Assembly (NCBI GenBank): GCA_944391085.1
Contig: CALXSE010000019.1
Location: forward strand, 1 to 32,292
Length of the DNA: 32,292 bases
Direction of reading: 5' to 3'
From: an uncultured Kiritimatiellota bacterium
GTDB lineage: Bacteria > Verrucomicrobiota > Kiritimatiellia > RFP12 > DVOR01
Part shown: one piece after another, positions 1 to 6,577 of the stretch
Layout: each line of letters starts with the position of its first letter
Numbering within the stretch: the first letter of the stretch is position 1
Notes under the pieces: generated by a model
Database searches by the model: none
Told to the model about the DNA's origin: nothing
What the model saw: only the letters and a program-made list of their open reading frames with translations
Program-made: the position numbers and the translations under genes

Positions 1-618
1 CTCCGCGCCTACCTCGACGCCGCCGGCTTCGACCCCGCCGCGCCCCTCCTCCTCGGCGGCTCCACCTGGCCCGGCGAGGACGCCTTCCTCCTGGCGGCCT
101 ACCGCAAGGCCCTGGCCAAACGCCCGGATCTGCGCCTCGCCATCGTGCCGCGCCACTTCGAAAAGGCCGGGGACGTCGAGGTCGCCATCCGCACCGCGGG
201 CTTCCCCTGCCTGCGCAAATCCCGCGTGGGGACGCCCGAGCGCCAGCCCAGGGACGCCGTGCTCCTGGCGGACACCACCGGCGAGCTCATGGGATTCTAC
301 GGCCTGGCGGACGTCGCCTTCGTCGGCAAGAGCCTCTTCGAGAAGGGCGGGCAGAACATGATCGAGCCCTGCCTCTGCGGCTGCGCCACCGTCGTCGGCC
401 CCCACACCGAGAACTTCCGCCCCGTGATGAGCGACCTCCTGGCGCAGGGCGCCCTCCTCCAGGGGCAAGACCTCCCCGACACCGAGGCCAAGCTCCTGGG
501 CCTGCTGGGCGACCCCGCCGCCTCCAAGGCCCTGGGGGCGCGCGCCTCCGCCGCGGTCGAACGGCGCCGCGGCGCCACCCCGGCCATCGCCGCGGCCATC
601 CTCAAGGCGCTGTCGTAA
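1..618 (+). CDS. waaA: 3-deoxy-D-manno-octulosonic acid transferase (Kdo transferase), 3' part
   Basis: The gene is open from the first base of the window, so the 5' end lies outside; 205 C-terminal residues are visible. WaaA/KdtA is an inner-membrane GT-B glycosyltransferase that adds Kdo from CMP-Kdo to lipid A precursors. Family hallmarks seen here are GGSTWPGED near residue 20, VPRHFEKA near residue 50, DTTGELMGFYGLADVAFVG near residue 90, and a donor-binding stretch with EKGGQNMIEP followed by GPHTENF. The usual GGHN-P-EPA motif reads GGQNMIEP, a mild variant. It is convergent with the ABC ATPase gene, and the two 3' ends overlap by 17 bases. No terminator is visible between them. Confidence 0.9.
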   Translation, partial: LRAYLDAAGFDPAAPLLLGGSTWPGEDAFLLAAYRKALAKRPDLRLAIVPRHFEKAGDVEVAIRTAGFPCLRKSRVGTPERQPRDAVLLADTTGELMGFYGLADVAFVGKSLFEKGGQNMIEPCLCGCATVVGPHTENFRPVMSDLLAQGALLQGQDLPDTEAKLLGLLGDPAASKALGARASAAVERRRGATPAIAAAILKALS

Positions 619-1354
619 GCGCGGCGGCGACGTCCGGCACGGCGGCGAGGAGCGCCTGCGTGTAAGCGTGCCGGGGGTTGGCGAAGACCGCCCTGGCCTC
701 GCCGCGCTCGACGATTTCGCCCGCGTGCATGACGATGAGGCGGTCGCAGACGGTGCGCACGACGGCCAGGTCGTGGGAAATCAGCAGGATGGTGAGGTTG
801 CGCCGGGCGCGAAGGTCGGCCAGCAGGTTCAGCACGCGCGCCTGGACGGAGACGTCGAGGGCGGAGACCGGCTCGTCGGCGATGAGCACACGTGGGTCCA
901 TGGCCAGGGCGCGGGCGATGGAGACGCGCTGGCACTGGCCGCCGGAGAGCTCGCGCGGGTAGGCGCCGGCCACGTCGGCAGGGAGCCCCACCTCGTCAAG
1001 GAGCGTGGCGATGCGCCCGGCCCGGTCGGCGGGCGGGCACAGGCGGTGGACGGCGAGCACCTCGGCGAGCGCGTCGCCGATCGTCTTGCGCGGGTTGAGC
1101 GAGCCGACGGCGTCCTGGAAGATCATCTGCACGGCCCCGCGCGGCATGTGCGCGAAGGCCAGCATGCCCGAGGCGACCGGCTGCAGGCGGCAGAGCGCCT
1201 TGGCCAGCGTGCTCTTGCCGCACCCCGATTCGCCGACGATGCCGAAAAACTCGTTCTCGCGCACGTCGAAGGTGACGCCTTTGACGGCGCGGAAGGGCGG
1301 CTTGCCCGGCCGGGGATACTCAATGACAAGGTCTTTGACGGAAAGGATGTTCAT
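602..1354 (-). CDS. ABC transporter ATP-binding protein, oligopeptide/dipeptide (OppF/DppF) type, orphan
   Basis: A 250-residue ABC ATPase. Walker A is GESGCGKST at residues 41-49, the Q-loop glutamine is Q80, the signature LSGGQ is at 136-140, Walker B is VLIADE at 156-161, and a switch histidine lies in LLISHD. The run FQDAVGSLNPRKTI and the tail HAYTQALLAAVP are typical of the OppF/DppF branch. The cysteine-containing extension that usually follows in that branch is missing, so the protein is shorter than typical members (about 320 residues). Its ATG overlaps the tonB stop in TGATG, so it is probably translationally coupled. No permease or binding protein lies nearby, so its partners must be encoded elsewhere. 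The substrate is unknown; a peptide or nickel type is only inference from the subfamily. Confidence 0.85.
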   Translation of the reverse strand: MNILSVKDLVIEYPRPGKPPFRAVKGVTFDVRENEFFGIVGESGCGKSTLAKALCRLQPVASGMLAFAHMPRGAVQMIFQDAVGSLNPRKTIGDALAEVLAVHRLCPPADRAGRIATLLDEVGLPADVAGAYPRELSGGQCQRVSIARALAMDPRVLIADEPVSALDVSVQARVLNLLADLRARRNLTILLISHDLAVVRTVCDRLIVMHAGEIVERGEARAVFANPRHAYTQALLAAVPDVAAALTTAP

Positions 1355-2085
1355 CAGCGGAGCCTGTATTCGATGGGCTGGATCAAACGCCCGGGGCCGT
1401 TGGCGAAGCGGGCGCCGCGGATCATGCGGAGCGCGGCCCGGTCAAGGACGTCGTGGCCGCTGGAGGCATGGATGGAGGCCTCGGCGAGCGTCCCGTCCTC
1501 CGCGACGCGCAACTCCAGGACGACCGTCCCCTCCCAGCCGTTGCGGCGGGCGATGGCCGGGTAGGACTTGCGCAACCGGGTGAGGTCGGTGAGCAGGCGC
1601 GGCTTCCGCTCCAATCTCGCGGTATCCCCCGCGGCGACGCGCGCCTCGTCCGCGGCCGGGGCCTCCCGCGCGGGCGGCAGGGCGATCTCCGGGAGCGTCG
1701 CCCGCTCCGGCGGCCGCTCGGGGGGCAAAGGCGGCGCCGGCGGGAAATCCGGCGCCGACGGCAGGGCAAGCGGCGGCGGGGGCGGCAGGGCGACGGGCGC
1801 CTCCGCGCCGCCGACGAGATAGGGCGCGGGTTCGGGCCGCGGCAAGGCGCCGGCCGCGGGACGCCGGGCCTCCGTGGGCGCGACGGGCGTGGGGCTCTCG
1901 GCCTCGGCAAGGGTCAGCTCGATGGAATCGGCCATCAGGCGCGGGCTGGGCGCGGAGGGCCGCGGCCCCGTGATGAGCCATGCGGCGGCGAGCGCGGCCA
2001 GGAAGTGCAACCCCAGCGCGGCGGCCCAGAGCGCGGCCTCGCGGGCCGCCGCGGCGCAGGCCCTCACCGCCCGGGCCATCCTCAC
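1354..2085 (-). CDS. tonB: TonB-family energy transducer
   Basis: A 243-residue protein with the TonB plan. There is a short cytoplasmic N-terminus, one membrane helix at about residues 17-39 carrying His27 (the position of the functional histidine of TonB helices), a proline-rich periplasmic spacer (about 65-150), and a C-terminal TonB domain. That domain shows YPAIARRNGWEGTVVLELRV, a DG turn, SSGHDVLDRAAL and a final RF..G segment. It would transmit ion-motive energy from ExbB/ExbD to outer-membrane receptors. The GTG at 2085 overlaps the exbD stop in GTGA; an ATG at 2079 is the alternative start. It is followed directly by the ABC ATPase. No TonB-dependent receptor is in the window. Confidence 0.88.
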   Translation of the reverse strand: MRMARAVRACAAAAREAALWAAALGLHFLAALAAAWLITGPRPSAPSPRLMADSIELTLAEAESPTPVAPTEARRPAAGALPRPEPAPYLVGGAEAPVALPPPPPLALPSAPDFPPAPPLPPERPPERATLPEIALPPAREAPAADEARVAAGDTARLERKPRLLTDLTRLRKSYPAIARRNGWEGTVVLELRVAEDGTLAEASIHASSGHDVLDRAALRMIRGARFANGPGRLIQPIEYRLR

Positions 2086-2483
2086 TCCCCCTTTTCGACC
2101 TGGTAGGTAACCTTGTCCACGCCCTCGGCGCGGAGCGCGGCCATCAGCTCGAGCGCAGGGCCGGCGTGCGCCTGGCGGTCGGCCCGGATGACGACGGGCA
2201 GGCCAAGGGTCTTGGCGCGGAGGGCCGCGGCCGAGACGGCGGCGGGGGCGGCCATCGGCGTGCGGCCGTCGAGCAGGACTTCGTCGGCGGGGGTGAGGAC
2301 GAGCTGGACGCTGTCGCCATGGGTGACGGCGCCATCGGCGCGGGGCAGCTCCACGCGCAGGCCGCGCTGGACGGTCATGCTCAGGAAGGCATAGACGAAA
2401 AAGACGATGAGCAGGAAGACGACGTCCATGATAGGCGTCATCTCCAGGCGCGCGCCGGGCGTCTCCTCTTCCCCCAGCCTCAC
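2082..2483 (-). CDS. exbD: ExbD/TolR-family biopolymer transport protein
   Basis: A 133-residue protein with one N-terminal membrane helix. The helix begins with the family motif LEMTPIMDVVFLLIVFF, whose Asp20 is the proton-carrying residue conserved in ExbD and TolR. A periplasmic domain of about 90 residues follows, with the usual VVIRADRQAHAG strand near residues 97-108. Length and layout are standard. It overlaps exbB by four bases (ATGA) and tonB by four (GTGA), so the three products are probably made in fixed proportion. ExbD and TolR cannot be separated on sequence alone; the neighbouring tonB favours ExbD. Confidence 0.92.
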   Translation of the reverse strand: MRLGEEETPGARLEMTPIMDVVFLLIVFFVYAFLSMTVQRGLRVELPRADGAVTHGDSVQLVLTPADEVLLDGRTPMAAPAAVSAAALRAKTLGLPVVIRADRQAHAGPALELMAALRAEGVDKVTYQVEKGE

Positions 2484-3106
2484 GGCGCGGCCCCCGCGGC
2501 GCGCTCGGCGGCGCTCATGGCCGCTTCCATCGCGCGGATCTGCGCCCGGTGCCAGACGCGCCCGGCGTTGAGCGGGATGAGCGCGCCGATGGAGACGACG
2601 AGCCCCGCGGCGGTGGTGATGAGCGCCTCGGCGATGCCGCCGGCCACGCCCGTGGGGTCGTCGGCGCCCATCGAGCCCATGAGGTCGAAGGACGCGATGA
2701 TGCCGGTGACGGTGCCGAGAATGCCGAGCATCGGGGCCAGGGTGACGATGGTGTCGAGCACGCCCAGCCCGCAGGCCAACCCGCGCAGGGCGGCGCGGGC
2801 CTCGGCCTCGAGCGCCTCGGCGAAGGGCTGGTCATCGCGCCCGAGCGCGGCGGCCAGGATGGGGCCGTACGGCGAGACCGCCTTCGCGGCCAGGCCCCTG
2901 GCGGCGGCGCGGTCGCCCGCGCGGAGCGCGTCGAGGGCCCTGGCCCAGCCGGCCGCGCCGATGCGGCGGGCGAAGGCGTGGAAGGCCCATTGCAGCGCCT
3001 TGCGCAGCACGACGAGCACCACGAGGAGCGAGCACAGGGCGATGGGCCACATCACGGGCCCGCCGCGACGCATCACGGTGGCGACAAGCTCCAACGCGCC
3101 GTCCAT
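2480..3106 (-). CDS. exbB: MotA/TolQ/ExbB proton channel family protein
   Basis: A 208-residue inner-membrane protein of ExbB/TolQ layout. A first helix lies at about residues 18-36, a cytoplasmic segment follows, and a C-terminal helix pair holds the conserved APMLGILGTVTGIIASF and ALITTAAGLVVSIGALIPLN blocks. It forms the ion channel with ExbD that powers TonB. The ATG at 3106 was chosen because it has an AAAGGGG ribosome binding site and touches the preceding stop codon (TGATG); upstream in-frame sequence is the shadow of the lipoprotein gene. It sits between the protease-like lipoprotein and exbD in a chain of overlapping genes. Confidence 0.92.
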   Translation of the reverse strand: MDGALELVATVMRRGGPVMWPIALCSLLVVLVVLRKALQWAFHAFARRIGAAGWARALDALRAGDRAAARGLAAKAVSPYGPILAAALGRDDQPFAEALEAEARAALRGLACGLGVLDTIVTLAPMLGILGTVTGIIASFDLMGSMGADDPTGVAGGIAEALITTAAGLVVSIGALIPLNAGRVWHRAQIRAMEAAMSAAERAAGAAP

Positions 3107-4572
3107 CACAGCCCCTTTCTGATGGCGCCGGGCAGGACAATGGCGTAGGTCTCGCCGGCGACGGGCTTGGCCTCCGGGAAGCGGATCATGTTGTCGAGCG
3201 CCAGATCGGGCTTGCCAAGGGCCTCCGGCCAACGCGCCCGCGCGGGGTCATAGGCCCAGGAGCCGGGCAGGCGCACCCAGACGGCGCCGCCGCGCACGCC
3301 CTCGTTCGCGCGGAGGGAAAGGGTGAGCGCACCGTCCGCATAAACGGGGGGGAGCACCGTCCAACGGCCCTCGGCGATACGCGCGTCGAGCGCAGGGTCG
3401 CCGTAGAAACAGACGACGTCGCGGTCATGGAGGTTCCCCACGCGGGTCTTGAGCGCCTCCTGGACTTCCGCGGGGGGCTTGCCCTCGGCAAGGAGCGCCT
3501 GCGCCCAGCGGTTCATGCCGGGAGTGACGGGGAAGTTGCCGGAGGAGCGGATCTCCGTGAGGCTGAAGTCCATCATGTCGGGGATGCCGTAGGCGCGGAT
3601 GTCCTCGACGATGGCGGTGTTGGTGAAGTGGAAGGCTTCGTTGGCGGTGGCGAGGCCGGCGGCGTCCACGAAAAGGCCCTGCGTGCCCCAACCCTGCGCG
3701 CCGAACCAGGTGGTGACGGTGTAGCCCATGAACTGGCGCGCGCCGCCGTCCTTGATCCACGAAAGCGCCATGCAGTCGGGGTCGTCGACGTCGCCGATAA
3801 GGCAGTTGCCGGTGCCGAAGTAGACCTTCGGCTCGTCGCTGCCGGCGGGATGGCGCCGCTTTTCGGTGTCGATGGCGAAGAGGCGCCCGCCCTGATGCAC
3901 CATGGCCATGTTGGGGCCGCTGTAACCCATCTGCCAATCGCGCTGGGTGGCGTGGCCGGAGGTGGCCATGAACTGAACCCGATCCCGTTGGAGGCGCTCG
4001 AGGACGCCCTGGGTGTTGTCGGTGTCGCAGGGCACGTCCAGCACCTTGCCGGTGACGCCGCGCTCCCAGACGTTCATGGTGCCGCGGTGGTCCTCGGTGT
4101 AGCGCCAGGCCTTGCCGAAGGCCGTCAAGTCGCACCCCGCGCAGTCGAGCGCACGCTCGATGGCGATGGGGCCGGCCTTGGCGAGGGCCAGGGCGCTCTC
4201 GGCGTCGTAGCCGGTGACGACGCCCCAGAAGGTGTCCGCGTAGGGGTCGTCGTCCAACGCGCGGCAGAGGTTGCTCAGGCAGATGGTCAGGGAGACGCCC
4301 GCCTGCGAAGGCTTGACGACGAAGGCCGTGAAGCTGGGCTGGAGCTCGGCCAGGCGCGCCTTGGCCTCCACGGGGCTGCGCTCCCAGACCAGCGTCTCGG
4401 CGCCGGGATGCTTCCGGGCGAGGGCCTCGGCAACGGCCGCCCACGCGGGGTCGTCCATCACGGCCCTGGAGGCGACGATGGCATAGGTGTCCCGCGGGGC
4501 CTCGGCCGCGGGCTGGAAGGCCGAGCACCCGGCCAGGGCCAAGGCTGCGGCAAGCAGGGGGGCGTGGCGCAT
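3106..4572 (-). CDS. Lipoprotein with gingipain/caspase-like (clan CD, C25-type) His/Cys pair
   Basis: A 488-residue protein starting with a lipoprotein signal peptide; the lipobox ends at Cys16 (LAGC). Residues about 28-140 form an alpha/beta region (TYAIVASRAVM, FTAFVVKPS). The central region holds two blocks that look like a clan CD cysteine-peptidase active site. The first is a hydrophobic strand ending FMATSGHA with His207; the second is VYFGTGNCLIG with Cys257, followed by a CMALSWIKDGGARQFMGYT helix-strand as seen after the catalytic Cys in C25 gingipains. A C-terminal beta-rich domain (about 400-488) resembles the Ig-like domain trailing C25 catalytic domains. ATG 4572 has an AAGGAG site and lies 11 bases after mrp. 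Peptidase activity is inferred from motifs only. It may act at the outer membrane, alongside the TonB system encoded downstream. Confidence 0.6.
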   Translation of the reverse strand: MRHAPLLAAALALAGCSAFQPAAEAPRDTYAIVASRAVMDDPAWAAVAEALARKHPGAETLVWERSPVEAKARLAELQPSFTAFVVKPSQAGVSLTICLSNLCRALDDDPYADTFWGVVTGYDAESALALAKAGPIAIERALDCAGCDLTAFGKAWRYTEDHRGTMNVWERGVTGKVLDVPCDTDNTQGVLERLQRDRVQFMATSGHATQRDWQMGYSGPNMAMVHQGGRLFAIDTEKRRHPAGSDEPKVYFGTGNCLIGDVDDPDCMALSWIKDGGARQFMGYTVTTWFGAQGWGTQGLFVDAAGLATANEAFHFTNTAIVEDIRAYGIPDMMDFSLTEIRSSGNFPVTPGMNRWAQALLAEGKPPAEVQEALKTRVGNLHDRDVVCFYGDPALDARIAEGRWTVLPPVYADGALTLSLRANEGVRGGAVWVRLPGSWAYDPARARWPEALGKPDLALDNMIRFPEAKPVAGETYAIVLPGAIRKGL

Positions 4573-4583
4573 GGCGGGCTCCT

Positions 4584-5426
4584 TCAGCCGATGGAGAGCA
4601 GGTTGTCGACCGCGGCCATGAAGGCCTTGGCCGCGGGGGTGTCCGGATGGGCGGCCACAAAGGGCTTGCCCTCGTCGCCGCTCTCGCCGATTTCGGTGGC
4701 GATGGGCAGTTTGCCGAGGAGGGGCAGGCCGTAACGCCTGGCCAGCGCCTCGCCGCCGCCGGTCTTGAAGATGGGCGTGAAGACGCCGCAATGCGGGCAG
4801 GTGAAGCCGCTCATGTTCTCGATCACGCCGGCGATGCGCAGCCCCAGCTGGTTGCAGAAGGTGATGGACTTGCTCACGTCGAGCGTCGCCACCTGCTGGG
4901 GCGTCGTCACGAGGATGGCCTCGGCATTGGGGATGAGCTGGCAGATGGAGAGCGGCTCGTCGCCCGTGCCGGGGGGGCAGTCGACGATGAGGTAATCCAG
5001 GTCGCCCCACCGCACCTCGCCGATGAACTGCTTGATGACGCCGGCCTTGAGCGGGCCGCGCCAGACGATCGGCTCGTCGTCCTTCTCCAGGATGAGGCCG
5101 GTGGACATCACCTTCAGCCCCTCGGGCGTCTCCAGCGGAATAAGCTTCTCGCCGTCGCCCATCGCGCGCTGGCCCTGCAATCCCAGGATCTTCGGGATAC
5201 TGGGGCCGTGGACGTCCACGTCCAGCAGGCCCACCGTCTGCCCGCGCAGGCGCAGGCCAAGCGCCAGGTTCGTCGCCACCGTGCTCTTGCCCACGCCGCC
5301 CTTGCCGGAAAGCACCACGAAGACATGCTTGATGCGCTCGAGCGTGGGCTTCACGGGATCCTCCTTCGGGGCGGAACAGGAACCCTTGCTGGCGCACGCC
5401 GAGCAGTTGCCATTGCAATCAGACAT
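4584..5426 (-). CDS. mrp: Mrp/NBP35-family P-loop ATPase, iron-sulfur carrier
   Basis: A 280-residue ParA-like NTPase. The N-terminus is cysteine-rich with C4, C8, C11 and C17; the last three match the C-x2-C-x5-C part of the NBP35-type N-terminal Fe-S site. The deviant Walker A is GKGGVGKST (41-49), a DVDVHGPS block lies at 69-76, Walker B/switch is DYLIVDCPPGTGD (144-156), and the bridging cluster motif CPHC is at 210-213. Proteins of this family bind a [4Fe-4S] cluster at a dimer interface and pass it to apo-proteins. ATG 5426 is preferred because AAGGAG lies just upstream and the Cys motif begins there. It follows thyX by 32 bases and precedes the lipoprotein by 11. Confidence 0.92.
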   Translation of the reverse strand: MSDCNGNCSACASKGSCSAPKEDPVKPTLERIKHVFVVLSGKGGVGKSTVATNLALGLRLRGQTVGLLDVDVHGPSIPKILGLQGQRAMGDGEKLIPLETPEGLKVMSTGLILEKDDEPIVWRGPLKAGVIKQFIGEVRWGDLDYLIVDCPPGTGDEPLSICQLIPNAEAILVTTPQQVATLDVSKSITFCNQLGLRIAGVIENMSGFTCPHCGVFTPIFKTGGGEALARRYGLPLLGKLPIATEIGESGDEGKPFVAAHPDTPAAKAFMAAVDNLLSIG

Positions 5427-5458
5427 GATGAGACTCCTTCTTTCGATACGGTCCAAAG

Positions 5459-6034
5459 TCATTCGTTCGGGCGCGCCCCGCCGCGGTAAGCCGCCACCGC
5501 CGCCTCGAAGGCCGGCGTCCCGGCATAACCGCAGCTCTTGAACTCGGGGCAGAACCCGCGATAGACGCACTCCGGCACACAGCAGGCCGCCAGCTCAGGC
5601 TGGCCGTTCTCGCGCAGCGCCTCCACCAGCATTCCCCATGCCTCGCGCGTCTCCGGCGAAGCCTGCATGCACAGGCGCTTGCGCGAGATGCCCAGGATGG
5701 CCTGCGCGTTGGCGATGCACTCGTGCGTCACGGGCGTATCCTGCCGCGAGGCGTCGCGGTCGACGCCCGTGCGGTCGCTCCGCTGCGTGCTCACGAAGTG
5801 GTCGATGCCGAACTTGTGGCGCACCAGGTGCACGCTCACCCAGCTCTTCAGCCCCACCCACTTCCACCGGAAGACCAGCTGGCGGATGGGCGAATGCTCG
5901 GCCAGCAACATCCGCTTCTTCCACGCCGAGGACGGCTCGCCCGCCCCGGCCGTGCGGTTGATCGTCGTCCGCGCCGCGTCCGCCACGTCGCGCCACGTCG
6001 AACGCGTCCCGTAAAACTCCAAAGTCGTCGCCAT
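5459..6034 (-). CDS. thyX: ThyX-like (flavin-dependent thymidylate synthase superfamily) protein, divergent, Cys-rich C-terminus
   Basis: A 191-residue protein. The core RMLLAEHSPIRQLVFRWKW and WVSVHLVRHKFG resembles ThyX, which makes dTMP from dUMP using FAD and methylene-tetrahydrofolate. The ThyX signature RHR-x7-S-x-R is altered: here it is R72-H73-K74, seven residues, S82, then R85 (STQRSDR). The C-terminal third holds C151, C152, C156, C162 and C168, spaced C-x3-C-x5-C-x5-C, which is not a feature of classical ThyX. Length is a little shorter than typical ThyX (about 220-250). ATG 6034 has GAGG nearby, but an extended -10 lies only nine bases upstream. It heads the mrp operon. Thymidylate synthase activity is an inference; another nucleotide-modifying role is possible. 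Confidence 0.6.
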   Translation of the reverse strand: MATTLEFYGTRSTWRDVADAARTTINRTAGAGEPSSAWKKRMLLAEHSPIRQLVFRWKWVGLKSWVSVHLVRHKFGIDHFVSTQRSDRTGVDRDASRQDTPVTHECIANAQAILGISRKRLCMQASPETREAWGMLVEALRENGQPELAACCVPECVYRGFCPEFKSCGYAGTPAFEAAVAAYRGGARPNE

Positions 6035-6043
6035 AATCCTCTA

Positions 6044-6055
6044 AGCATACCACAA
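6044..6055 (-). promoter_or_regulatory. Extended -10 promoter for thyX-mrp operon
   Basis: On the minus strand the bases read TTGTGGTATGCT, a TGn-extended -10 with hexamer TATGCT at 6049-6044. The expected start site is about 6037, only about three bases before the ATG at 6034, which would make the message nearly leaderless. No clear -35 is seen. Confidence 0.5.
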
Positions 6056-6214
6056 TCCCGCCCCGTGCGCCTCCCCCGCCCCACAGGCACGCATACGCCC
6101 GACGGCACCGGGCGGCCTTGGCGCGCCTTTGCCCCGCACGGCGCCGGGAGCCCTCCCCCGCCCCTCGGCGGCAAGGCGCCCGCATCATCGCCCCGCCCGG
6201 CCTGCAAGGCAGAT

Positions 6215-6244
6215 TTGACAGAGGGGGAGTGGGTTTGGTACTTT
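6215..6244 (+). promoter_or_regulatory. Promoter of the small basic protein gene
   Basis: A perfect -35 TTGACA (6215-6220) is followed, with an 18-base spacer, by a TGG-extended -10 TACTTT (6239-6244). The predicted start is near 6251, giving a 40-base leader before the ATG at 6291. It is the best-matched sigma-70-type promoter in the window, suggesting strong expression. It diverges from the thyX promoter; the roughly 160 bases between them are GC-rich and hold no gene I can support. Confidence 0.65.
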
Positions 6245-6290
6245 GATGGGCATTTCGTATCCGTATCAGACAGCGTTCGGAGGTTTTACA

Positions 6291-6494
6291 ATGGGAACTG
6301 GTCGTACCCTCAACAAGAAGCCGGCGACGCGCCCGGTGAAGTCCGCGGGCGAGCGTCGCCGCCGCGACGCGGTGCAGCGCAAGCGTTTGGTGGCCCTGGG
6401 CATCGACGAGGCCACGGTCTCGAAGCTGAACGCGGTGCAGGTGCGCGATTACCTGCGCACGCCCGAGAAGACCAAGGCCGCGTTCGCGAAGTAA
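6291..6494 (+). CDS. Small basic protein (67 aa), unknown function
   Basis: A 67-residue protein with 18 Lys/Arg against 6 Asp/Glu. It begins MGTGRTLNKKPATRPVKS, followed by an arginine run ERRRRD (21-26) and a likely helical part (VQRKRLVALGIDEATVSKL, then VRDYLRTP). ATG 6291 is supported by GGAGG seven bases upstream and by a strong promoter ending at 6244. Composition and size suggest binding to RNA, ribosomes or DNA. I do not recognise a named family; it does not match the small basic protein of planctomycetes that I remember. The gene is followed by a strong hairpin and then folC. Confidence 0.75.
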   Translation: MGTGRTLNKKPATRPVKSAGERRRRDAVQRKRLVALGIDEATVSKLNAVQVRDYLRTPEKTKAAFAK

Positions 6495-6521
6495 GCGCGG
6501 GCCTTCCGGCCAAAGCGCAGA

Positions 6522-6556
6522 CGCAGGGCACATCCGCCGTTCGGGTGTGCCTTGCG
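6522..6556 (+). other. Strong stem-loop between small basic protein gene and folC
   Basis: CGCAGGGCACATCCG (6522-6536) pairs with CGGGTGTGCCTTGCG (6542-6556) over 15 base pairs, including two G-U pairs, with a five-base loop. No T-run follows, so it is not a standard intrinsic terminator. It could mark the 3' end of an abundant small-gene transcript, protect it from decay, or lower read-through into folC, whose ribosome binding site lies a few bases downstream. Confidence 0.55.
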
Positions 6557-6577
6557 GCGCGTCAGGGGGCAAAGGGA

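Noticed and set aside
4573..5418. N-terminal extension of the lipoprotein frame across mrp, giving 770 residues
   Set aside because: The extension is another reading frame of mrp. The ATG at 4572 has a ribosome binding site and begins a clear lipoprotein signal peptide.
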